Of a stretch of 64,000 nt of DNA, positions 50,501 to 63,091 are shown piece by piece. The translations under genes and the position numbers were made by a program. The stretch is from NCBI GenBank assembly GCA_012295275.1, contig CM022665.1:21548502-21612501 (forward strand), read 5' to 3'. Origin of the DNA: Chrysomallon squamiferum (Eukaryota > Mollusca > Gastropoda > Neomphalida > Peltospiridae). The notes below the pieces were generated by a model. The model saw only the letters and a list, made by a program, of their open reading frames with translations. It made no database searches and was not told the DNA's origin. Within the stretch, counting starts at the first letter, position 1. Every line of letters begins with the position of its first letter.

Positions 50501-53227
50501 AAGATTTATTCCACCCTCGGGACACAACGGATATTTTATTATATTCGCGTGTTGCGTTTAATTCCCCAAATGTCATTTTTTCAACTGCAGACGGTAATGG
50601 TGGTTTTGATAAATCAGATCAACGATTCTTCGTTCATTTTTTTATTACTGTTTGTTTAGAAATCGATATCACAAAGCTGATCTGGCAACATGTCGTCATT
50701 GATATCTGGGAAGTTTAGCAAAACGGAACCGTCTAAATTAGCTGTACTTTTTTCTATTGCTCCTTGCCATCATATCTTATTAGCGGGTTTGTTTTCTTCT
50801 TTTTTTCTCTCTCTTCTTTTTATTATAATATTTTTAAAAATATGCAATTTAAGAATTAACAAGAAACAATAAAATTCAAGAATGAAAAAAAATTAGTGAT
50901 GCGTTGCAATCATTTTTAATATAATATATATAATTAATTGTTGTAGCAGCGGTTTGTGCAAACAAAAGCAAGTCCAAAAATTTACACAGACTTAGACCAC
51001 AATCATGGAGTTGATATAAGCTTTCAAGATGAAATGTGTATTTCCTTTTCATGCGTACATAAAAGTTTGTACATATCTCACTGCCTGTCTTTATTGTAAA
51101 AGTGTGTTCAAAAATACGTGTCTGCGTGTGCGTATCTGGTTGTCTGTGTCTGTGAGTGTGTGTATCTAACTCTAAATTTATAAACAAGCACAAATATACA
51201 ACCAACATGTTCGAAGATACGATCCCATTATCTAAGTCGTCTCAAAACATTTTATACTGAGTGACTTCTACAGTATTTTAATTACGCCTCTAATACAAAC
51301 TAATAACAGTGCAGCTTTAAATCCGCTTGATCTTAAAGGTGAATTATGCAGCAACCCGCGGCCAACTTAAGACAATAACGCTGATATTTGGTTTCAGCGA
51401 GAGAGATAAACATACAAGTGAATCAACCCTGAGCTCTTCAAACGGAGAGAAGTTATCGGCGCGTTCCGCTCACTGCAGCAAGGCTGATGTCAGCTACAGC
51501 AGCAGATACGGCGGCGGAGGCAAGGTCGGCAAGCAGGTGCGTTTGTCGTTATCGAAAAAGCTATCATTAGCTAACGTTTCTTTTTTTTTTTTTTTTTTAT
51601 ACAGATTACTTGCCACACGAGACGATGCCCGTAACTGCGCTGAAGTCGAAACAAATCTTCGCCAATTAACGGAAACGAATCCCGTGCATTCTAAATTCGG
51701 AATTTTTCGTTCGTTTTCGCAAAGGTCCGTTCTAGTTACAATTACGAGATATATATTTTTTTTATTTTAAAAACTCTAACAAAGGGTATTTATTTATTTA
51801 TTTATTTACTTTTTAATCGTAGGATCATGGCTTGTTTTCTAAATCTATCTCACTAAGAATCATATTACGTTTTGTCACTAAGATCTAAGAATCCTATTAC
51901 GTTTTGTAACCGTAAGATCTATGAATCCTGTAATATTTTGTAACTGCAATAATTTTAAAATCCCTTTCATTATACATAAGACCATTTATTTATGACACAA
52001 CTTAGTATTTAACTGGCCAACAGTGAGATCTGAAAACTTTATCGTTTTAAAGGCACATCGCGCCTTATTATTACTCCTACTACTACTACGACGACGACGT
52101 TAAAAGCCAACCTCGACAATATTCCTACTAAGTTTGGTAAGCCCATATCACTAATGATCCATTATATCTTAACAATTCATTTCTGTGACTTGCATATATC
52201 TGTTAAGATCATCTCACGAAGTACTCTATCACGTTTTATGAGACCATCCCAGAAAGAATATATCTCGTTTTACAGGTTTTAAAATATTGCATATAGATCA
52301 AAAGAAATTACAACAATAATCCTACTGAAATCTTTTTTTAAAGATTTTGCTAATAAAGCTACCAACAGTTTGTAAAGATGTGTAACAAAGTAATTTGTAC
52401 TAAAAGGTTTAATAAACAGAATCTTACCGATTGCAGAAAAATCTGTTTAAAAGAGGAACGTTTATTTCAAAACCACTGTTTGTTTACAGTTATACCTATT
52501 AGTTTGTAGAACGTAGTATTATGTGACCGAGTATCAAAACCATTGGTATGTGCTGTGGTGTGCATGAGTAAAAATAGACACTGCCCACTAAAAAACAATG
52601 GTATGTATTATCAGGTGCTTGAGAAAAGATATACATTCGTCTCTAAAGACTGCCTATCAGTAGTATAAAATGCTTTGGTGACGTCATTTAGAAAACAAAG
52701 AAAGAAAGAAAGAAAAAGAAATTAGAAAATAATAAATAGAAAAGCAGGAATTTTTCATCTTTCAGCCCGCGTGAAACAGCTGAACTGGAACATTATACTC
52801 ATAAATGAAGCTAATTTTACAAACAAAACATTAATTACGAAGTAGAAATTCATGTTTTGTCGGCTTTTTATTGTAGCAAATAAAAGAGAGTATCTGACAC
52901 TTTTGATTAATGCTGAACCCTAAGGCTATAGATGAGACGTCACAGTACACGTTTTTCCTCGCTCTTACGTGAATGAAATATCCTTTAATCCTGAATATTA
53001 TTATTATTATTATTATTAGTGCTGCTGCTGCTACTACTGCTATTACTACTACAACTGCTGTTATTTCAATTATTACTAGAAGTATTAGTTATTACTATTA
53101 CTACCACTACCACTACTACTACCACTACCACTACCACTACCACTACCACTACCACTACCACTACCACTACCACTACCACTACCACTACCACTACCACTAC
53201 CACTACCACTACCACTATTACTATTAC

Positions 53228-53276
<49 letters not shown>

Positions 53277-55593
53277 GACAGCAGCCGTTAAACAGTCTGA
53301 ACTGAAGCCGCTAATAGGTGGTGGCTGTTTTTTTTTTTTTTAAAATACCTGCATGGTTCATTTACCTGGCTAATTGAGTGTCGAAGAGACACTGATCATC
53401 GAAGTAACTTGAGAAAGGTGTGTTTGCTCCGAGCTGTGCAATTATACCGTTATCTCTAACCCTATCGTTAACAGCGTATTGTTTATCCTGGCAAACAGCC
53501 TCTTTAATAACAAACACGGAACTAATGCGATCAAACTTCAGCGTGCAAATTAAGAAACACGGTTATTTCTCTAACAGTAATTCTCGTATCGAATTACGGA
53601 TGCGGTATGCTCATGTGGAATGCGGATATTTTCATCTTTCTTCTTTCTTTATTTCAATTATTTTATGTATGTATGTATGTATGATTCACTCAGTCACTCA
53701 CTCAAACACACACACATACACACAGAGAGAGACAATTATATTAATCTAATATTTTAATGAAAACTATCCTATGTTGTTTTGTTTACATCTTTATACTTTC
53801 TTGTTTATTGCTCAAGCTTCAAGCCTAGTCTCGTAGATATGTAATCAATTATCGCGTCTATTTATCCGGGTCAAACTTTTTTTTTAAACGTAATTGAAAA
53901 CCTGTCATGCATACACAAACACGCAGTAGGAAGGGCAAATATATAGAAAGACATACGCAGAGACAGAGAGAGAATCAGAACACACTGATGAAATTTATAA
54001 TACATCAGCATCTGATTATCAAAGATCCAAAACAAAGTAACAGATGAGTATTGTAATAAATTAAACAATCTAATAATTATTTTTTTCCAATGAATACATA
54101 TTGTCAACCAGCTCAAGAAGGTTTTATTAGTCTTATTTTTATTTTCTAAGATCTGTTATTTAGTAACCTTGAGTACAAATACAAGTTGTGTTGCTCTTCA
54201 TATAGACTCCTGTTCAACTTGCCATTATCTACTGTAATTTAATTACACGTAATTGCTTTCGAGCATTAATTGAGACACTAATAAAACAGTGGTGTACTAT
54301 TAAAATTAATGAACAGCGGATGAATTTCAATCTGTTTAATAGCATTTTAAAATTTAATATGTTTAGTATACATTAACAGGGTACGAAACCCTCGGAGCGT
54401 TTTTTATATATTCAGAAATAAGGGTTATTTTATGTGCCATTTGTTAGAAACATATCCGTCGGCTTTTACTGATAAACAAATCGGAGGGAAATAGCACGCG
54501 GGAAAAGACGGATGAGAGAAAATTGATCATATGTGGTCGAGCATTCAAACCACTGAGCCAACACTAAGATAAGTAACAAAAATTTAAACGTAGCAATGTT
54601 TCAACTTATCCTTAAAAAAATCTCAACACGAGTTTATTTATATGCCGTCCAAATGAAACACTATCTCACTGGATTTATCAGCATCTCCCGTTAACGGTTC
54701 AAATGTTAACGGTTTCTTGGTTGTTGTTTTTTTTTCCTTTTTCTTTTTTTCTCTTCTGTTGAGAATTATTTAAACTGCTTGTCAAAAGACCGACTCTTTG
54801 CGCCGATCCAGATGGATTCAGTTACGAGCCAGGTTACATGTAGCGATTCCTCCGTCAACTCAGTTCGAGTTAAAATGCCAAGAGACACAGCGAGACCAGA
54901 CATGATGATTATTTCAACAAATCTGGCAGCTAAACGTTTCTTTTCCTGGACTTTATCTCAATAACCAGTGCTTTTCTCAATCCAAAAAATTAAAAAGTGA
55001 AATAAAATTTTCCAGGAAATCTGGCCTAAATTGAAAATGCCACAGTAGTTTTTCCTCGAAGAACACATAATCATAGCATTTAATCCGTGTTTGTAGATAG
55101 GAATGCAGAATCATTCCTCAGTAGTTCTTTAGACAAATAGCATCTACTGAGCAAAAGTTTAAAATAATAATAATTAAAAAAAAAAAGAAGAAGAGATAAA
55201 ATACAATTTTCCAGGAATTCTGGCCTATAAAAGTAAAATATTATAATAAAAAAAAAAAAAAAACTACAAACAAACAAACAAAACACCATAGTAACTTTCC
55301 ATCGAAGATGTATTTTGGTTGAAATACGACTTCACGGAAATTCGGTTGTGGCAGTTTAAGTTGAAACTGAAATCTAGCTGGATTCCTCAGAAATCGAGCC
55401 TAACGTACAAACCGGCCCATTAGCTGCAGGTAATTACAATGTACGTAGCAAGGTGCAGTCAGTAGGTTTCTGCTGAAAAGTTTTATGCACACCACTTGGT
55501 GTAAATCATCAGACGTCGTCCCACTGTAGATAAAAGAGTATCTGGTAACCGTGCAGACTGCTGTTGGTTACTAGGAAGCTGAACTTGTGAGAG

Positions 55594-55627
<34 letters not shown>

Positions 55628-55661
55628 ACTGAGAGTGAGAGACAGAGAGATACAGAGATAT

Positions 55662-55717
<56 letters not shown>

Positions 55718-58700
55718 CTACGCGGCCAATTTACCTGCTCTCTGCTTAATTTATTTCCCATCTGATGTTCTCTACATCATCAGCAATACCTCTGCGTTGC
55801 ACATCAACGCCGACTGCCACGCTAATTTATTGTGTTAACCTGTTATTTTAGTCGTTTCTGTTTCTTAGTTCGTGGATTATTTCCAGTTCCAGCGCCGCAG
55901 ATTAATGAATTGTACCCGAAAACCAGAGAATCATTCCTAATGTGTGCACGCCAGTGCTTCATTGGTTTTAGAAAAGATTATGGTACGCACTGTTTTGTCC
56001 ATATAGTGCCACAGATAAATGAATTATATACGAAAGCCAGAAAACAGCGTATTTAGGCAAGTGCTCCACTGATTTTTAAAAAGGTTATGGTATGTATTGT
56101 CATGTCTTTTTATGGACTGATTACACATGACTGCAGGGATTCAATACGAGTAACACAAGATGTCGCTGAAATTGCATTCCTCTTAAAGACTGTACTTGAC
56201 ACGTATCAACTCATTAATCAGCTTATTTTCTGTATGTGAAACTTACGGTAACATACCAAACTGACAGCTACACGGTCCTAATATGATTTATAAAGTAAAA
56301 ATATATATATTTAAAAAAAGAAAAAAAAAAGAAGGCTAAATTACTTCCGATCTGACAGTTTTGATAACACGGTTTTCTAAGTAGTTAACGAAGCGAAATA
56401 ATTCCTTTTTCTTTTCCCTCCCTCCCTTTATCTATCCCTCTCCCTCGCTCTCTGTTTCTTTTTTCCTTTTAAGTATGAATAAACGTTTGCCATTTATATG
56501 TGCAAGTATGTTGGGTAAATATGTACTACTAATATCTCTAATCCTATTAATGACAATGATATTGATGATTACAAAGATAATGATGGCTATGATGATGATG
56601 ATTATGATTATGATGATGGCTATCATACGATGACTGATGATAAAGTGAATGATGGCTATGATAATATTATGACTATGATGATGATTGCTCTGTTGATGAT
56701 GACTGATGATGATGACAATTAAGAAAAGAAAACAAAGTAGTAAATACTTATTAATCAAAAAGAGAGCTGTTTAATAGTAATTATTATTCTTACTAAATTA
56801 AAGAAAAGAAACGTTCTGTAACGTGTAATGAAATAAGATTCTCACAGACAAATCGTTGCTTCTGACCCTGGACCTATTTTCCAAACGTGGAAATGGAGAG
56901 AGAGAAAAAAAATTAGTTTTATCTTTCGTGATGTATGTTTTAAGAGCTATTTCTAGTAGCAGAATCAAGACAGAATGAGTCAGTAACAAACTCTCTGAAT
57001 CCTTTCATTTGGTTTTTATCTACCAAACTTACTTATCTACCTACTTGCCTGCCTATTTGTGCGTGAGTGTGTGTGTGTATGTCTGTCTGTCTGTGTCTGT
57101 CATATATATGCCTAGTTATCAGTGTCTATTCTGTTATGTGTCTACCTATTTATCTATGTATCTGTCTGTTAGTGCATAGCTATGTATCCAGTCTGTTTAT
57201 ATCAGTCTACGAATCAGTCTATCTATATCTATGACCCAGTCTATTTGTTTCTATCTATCTGTCTGTCTGTCTCTGTCTATGTATCTACCTATATCTACCT
57301 ATCTATTTTACTCATTTATTATTTCTCGTTTTATTCCCTGCTCTTAAATTTACTCTCTCCCTCCCTTGCTACTAGTCCGTTTCTGATTGTAAACAAATAC
57401 GGCTGGAAATACGATTCCAACTCAGATTAAAAGAAAAAAATGACTAGTTCTCCACGTGACTTCAGTAGATAAGACTGCACGCGCTTTTGGTTATGTTCAG
57501 AATACCTGTTCATATCACATTTGCGGTTTTGAAAAACCAAGAAAAAGAAAAAGAAATACCCAGAAAACAGATGTGGAAGTCTTTCGCTGGTCAGTGCTGT
57601 AGAAGACAAAATAAAAAAAAAACACAAGAAAACCAGTTTTTTGGGATGCCAGATATAAAAGAATAATTTCAAAGAGTTTATTTTCAAGTTTTACCATCTT
57701 ATTTTAAAATAATACTCGTCTTCTCCAATGACACATCATGTTTAAAATACTTATTTATTTATTTATTTATGAATAATATCATCATCATCTTTAATATTAG
57801 TAGTATAGACAGACAGACAGACAGACTGGGAAATAGATACAGTCCCTTTTTACACTACATTTGACGGAAAGCGTGTTGAAAGATTATTTCATTTTATTTC
57901 ATTTCATTTCATTTTGAATTATTATTTGTGTTTGTTCTGTGTTTTGACAATTTGTCGACTGACTGCATACGTAACCGACATACGCCCCTGACAAACAGTA
58001 ACCTTGTCAATGCAATAGTCATCACTCGATCAATCATCATTCACCTGGTACAGGCGAGTGATGCGACAGAGGTCAAAAACGAGTTCACCAAAAAACGCAA
58101 TTCCAGTCTTTACAGGTGTAACACTTTTTTTTATTTCTTTTAATTACACGTAGTGGGAATTGCTGAATAAATTTGTTATTCCTCTTTCAAGTTAGCACAT
58201 TGGGCAATGCGTTTGTTTTGTTCACTTTTGTTTATTCTTCCTGGGGTGTTTTTTTATTATTATTATTTTAATTTAATTTAATTTAATTTTTGTTATTGTT
58301 GTTGTTGTTGTTGTTGTTTTTGTTTTTAACTTCGTCTTTTTCTGTTGTACGATGACCGAGATCTAATAAAGTTTGGAAGGACTGAATGAAATATTAATTG
58401 CTGTCAATTTTGTCGTGCGTGTGCGTGCGTGCGTGTAAATAAAACGTATGTCAATAATAATTGTTTTAAAAATAGTAAGAAAATAAAAACTTTATCTGAA
58501 TAGATATTCGAGACAAATGGACAAGCAAAGATATAAATGGAGTCGAACATCGATAAACTGAAACTGAAGGTCAACAAAACAGTTCGAGCGTCTGGGAGTT
58601 CGAGTTTTCGAAAATCATATTATAATATGTTCCCGTTAAAACGTGTATAACAAACTTGTTTAATTATAAAACTGCCTAATTTGACTTATTTTCAAATGCA

Positions 58701-61128
58701 TTAGTTTAAAACACCTAAATAAAGCATGTATGAAACAGAACACATAAACAATAGTCATCATTATAAACATTGTTAAATTTACCATAATGTAAATGAATAA
58801 ATGAACGATGAATAAACTCCCAAAATGGCTGGCTACTGAAATTCAAAGTCAGCATAAATGCACTGATGTTAATATCGAGATAATACCACTAACAATAACT
58901 ACAGCAAGTACTACTAACACTAATACTACAACCACTACTACTATCATATCACTACGATTATTATTATTATTATTTATCATCATTGTTGTTATAATGATTA
59001 TTTTATGTTTATTGTTTGTTTTGTTTTGTTTTTATTGTTTTTCTTTAATATGATTAAATGCACATGAAATTAAATCTAAAACAAACTGGGCAGACATTTG
59101 TCCACACTTTTAAAAATCTGTCAAGTCATTAAGAGTTGACGAATTTTCTCAAAAAGGAAATTATCAAAAACCGGTAAGCGCTTAACATGAACATCAAACA
59201 CTGAGCAGTAACTGAAAGTTCATAGCACAGTTTGACTTTCTGTAACAAAAAACCACATGAAAATAAAATAGCAAATAAGTTTTTACTGTAGACTTAATTT
59301 GGTTCTTAATGGCCACGGACGTACGCGTTTATCAGCGGAAAGTTTCCAGCTTATTAGTTTCGAATTGTATATATATAAATAAAGCTAAGAGCAAGCCAGA
59401 GAATGCTGGAATGTTGTTGGTTGTTGTTATTTTCCTCCGTCATTGACAGGTTGTTTTAAACGATTAATTCTTCTTACAATTACTTCCACTCTTTACAGAA
59501 CTAGATCGCGGAGCGCACCACTGTGTAAGCAGTCACCTGTCAGTCCATTTTAACCAATACAGATGTATTTATCCGCACGTGCGCGTGCCAATCTTCTGCT
59601 GCTGTGTAAAGCCGTGAATTCGTCTCGCGTTGCCCACTTAGTTCAGGTTTATTTTTATCTTTGGAAATTTGGCCCCATTATTAAAATCTGGTTCTTGAAT
59701 TACAAGGGCGCCCGGAGATCAGTGTAAATGATTTAAACAGTGGCAGGGTTGGGTTTCTTGAAAGAGCAGTCTGCTGCACACATTTGACGTCAGCAGAAAT
59801 TGGAAATGAGCATGCGCCCTCGTGCATCGTCTCATGTTTGAAATCAACATGCTGGTTACTATCAGGTGTCACGTCTGTACTTTTAAATTTGAAACTGGGT
59901 CGCATTTAAATATTCTTTTATTAAGTGATAATACTGTGTAGAGTTACAACGCCAGACAGAAATATTTTCATTTTCTGGCAGTGGAAAGAAAAGGTCAGTG
60001 ATTCAAATAAAAGTATACACGATGTTTGTGTATGTATTACTGGCAGCGAGATATCTTTTTATGCCGAACTCCACGTAGATGGAACTAATTTTATCAATCA
60101 TTGTAAGATTCTAACGTGTATTGTCGACAGCGCTGATCTAGATATAATTAATGATTAAAAAAAAAAAAAAAAAAAAAATTAAGAATAAATAAAATAACTA
60201 ATATAACATGATATTTAATAAATTATCAGAAACAGTAGTAACATTACATACAAACAGATATAGAGACGTACATATCAGTGTCGAATGAAATGAAAGGAAA
60301 GATGAATGGCAAAAAATAGATACAGACAAATAGACGTATCCATCATGAAATGCAAGAGAAGATGAATAATAAATAAAAGACAGACAGACACTCGTACACA
60401 TCATAACCCAATGAAATGCAAGAGAAAATGAAAAATAAAAAGTTACAGTCAGACGTACACATCAGTACCTAATGAAATGAAAGAGAAGATGAATAATAAT
60501 TTTAAAAAAAAATTAAAAAAAGACAGACATTCAGACGAACACACAAGAGAGAAGATCAATGATTAAGAAAAAAAATAAAATAAATAGACACAAACAGACA
60601 GTCGTGCTGATAAATATTTGTCTAAATGCTGATTGTTCTTAAACTGGACAAATCCCAAAACTCGTCAAAAGTTTTGCGAATCTTTGTGTTGCAGACGGCG
60701 ATCACAGAGGCATCTCGCCAGACTGAGTTTGGTGAAGATTTCTGGTATGTGTGTAAATTAACTGCACTCAGTTTACGAATAGCTCTTCAGGAAAATTCAG
60801 TCGTATGGCTGCCCATTGGTGTAATAATTCAGTATGTGGATGGGCGTATTATAGTAATAAATTTAACTCACAGTTCGATCTTTAGAAAAAGACACTCCGC
60901 AACTCATTTAAAGTATTGATTATATTAGCTGATTCACACAGACGCATATCAATCTTATTGCATGGTAAATAGTACATTATTGTCCATTCACTATTAATAA
61001 TCTCGTAAATTCAATTTCATACACCTCCAAAGGAACTGAATCTAATTACCAAAAATATTTGTTTGCAAAGTATGCATTTTATTGATCATTTAGAAATCCG
61101 TATTATATATATAAACAAATAGTATTAT

Positions 61129-61176
<48 letters not shown>

Positions 61177-63031
61177 CACCACCACCACCACCACTGAATT
61201 ATGACCCAAATGGCCAACCGTATTTTTGTGTATTGCGACACACCTGCAAGCTTTTATTGGTGTAATTAACAACGGGTATAAAACAGACCCCACGTGCTAC
61301 ACCTACACAGTATGTGTGATTAAGGTATCCGAGTAATAGTATATCTTGTAATTACCTATCATGTCGTGACATATGACCAGTTATCTCCCGGTCGTTGAAT
61401 ACCACTGCAGAAAGAATGTCTCATATATAAACCGTTTTTGTACTTAGTGATTTTGTTCTAAACACATGAGACATTTTTTTAAAATAAATAAATTAATAAA
61501 TTAATGGATATTTAACGACACCGATGTCAAAAAGAACATCTGATTCGGAGATACTGAACATTAACAACTGTTTTTACGCGACTAGATTTCATTTCAACTC
61601 TTGAAAATCTATTAATTTTTTATTATTATTATTATTTTTTTTTTTTTTTTTTTTAAATTGCATTTAGTGAACTGAGGTACAGTGTCAATAACAAGAATTA
61701 AATCTCGAGCTAATAGATTTGACGTTACGTCACGATTGCTATCTCAGATTACAAAAAAAGGGTTTAGAAAAAATCATCATACTAACAAAACAAAAAAACA
61801 ACAACTATTATATGAAATAGAGAACTGTTAGTTATAGTAGGCCTAGACATAAAAACAGTATTTGTTGTAGTTTTAAATAGAAATGACTATTTCTGTAGCA
61901 ATACTTGTAATACTAACAGCAGTAGTAGTGGTTGTAGTAGGGATAGCAGTAGCAGAAGCACAGCAGTAGTAATAGTTGTAGTAGTAGCAGCAACAGTAGA
62001 AGTAATAATAGTAGTGGTAGTGGTAGTAGCAGTAGTAGTAGTAGAAGTGATAGCAGGAGTAGTAGCAGTAGAAGTAATAGTAGTAATTGTAACAGTAGTA
62101 GATGTAGTAGTAGTAGTGGCGGTACTAATGATATAGATAGTAGTAGTGGTAGTAGTGATAGTGACAGTAGTAGCAGTAGCAGTAGAAGTAGTAGTGATAG
62201 TAGCAGTAGTATTAGTAGTGATAGTAGCAGTAGTATTAGTAGTGATAGTAGAGTAGTAGTAGTAGTGATAGTGATAGTAGTACAGTAGTGATAGTGTAGT
62301 CGCAGAAGCAGCTGCAGTAGGGATATTAGAACTAGTGGTCATTGCTGCTGGAGGCTTTTTAATATAAAGAAATGAAAACTCAGATAGCGAAGTAATCGTT
62401 TATAAATAATAATAAATAAAAAAAATACAAAAGAATTCTTCGAGCAGAATTAAAAACGTGATTGTGACAGTACTCAGAAGATTAATCGAATGCAACCTTC
62501 TAAAATAACCACAGAAATTGTCCGGATCGTCTGGAGGATGGCAGCAGCATACGACGTGTTGATACATTATTATGATTTCTGACAAGAAATATCTCCAAAT
62601 ATTAAAACATAAGAATGTCGAGAAGGGATTTCTTTTTTTTTCTTTTTTCTTTTTTTAACAACACAGCGTGCAAACTACTAGCGAATGCTCTTCGTAGCCA
62701 GTGTCAGTTTTGGTGATCTTCCTTCGTTAACGTTATTTGCTCAGCTTAATACATAATCGCCGATTTTCGCAAGCATAAGTCATTAATTATTCATTAATGC
62801 TTTTGACAATATCAATTTAATGAAATAAAGAGTTGGGATTTTTTTAAAATAATATAAGAGTATCTTTCACACTGCACGAGAGACTTTATACTTTAATAGT
62901 TTCTATGTAACCTCATGAATTTCAACGACATAAAATAATTGGAACATTAATAGAATACACCTTTTTAAAAAACCGACAACAACAAAAAACAAATGAGAAC
63001 CAGTTTAATTTTCAATTCTGTTTTGTTAACG

Positions 63032-63091
<60 letters not shown>

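Noticed and set aside
53019-53291. Long open frames of poly-Thr, His/Tyr, Asn, Ile, Leu or Ser across the window (for example 33.5-34.0, 61.9-62.3, 40.5-40.7 kb)
   Set aside because: All are direct translations of di-, tri- or hexanucleotide repeats with no splice context or family resemblance.
54770-54965. Open frames on both strands of a non-repetitive patch (minus [19 protein letters not shown]; plus after a strong pyrimidine tract)
   Set aside because: No recognised family, no convincing pair of splice sites, and openness on both strands gives no reason to prefer either.
57960-58110. Minus-strand stretch [20 protein letters not shown] ending in CAG|GTGAAT
   Set aside because: It is protein-like and faintly recalls a heavy-chain motor motif, but the upstream acceptor is poor (purine-rich), and no partner exon was found.
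59681-60919. Three unassigned frames of 74-97 residues near 59.7-60.9 kb
   Set aside because: No recognisable motif and no clear splice signals; lengths are within chance for this much DNA.
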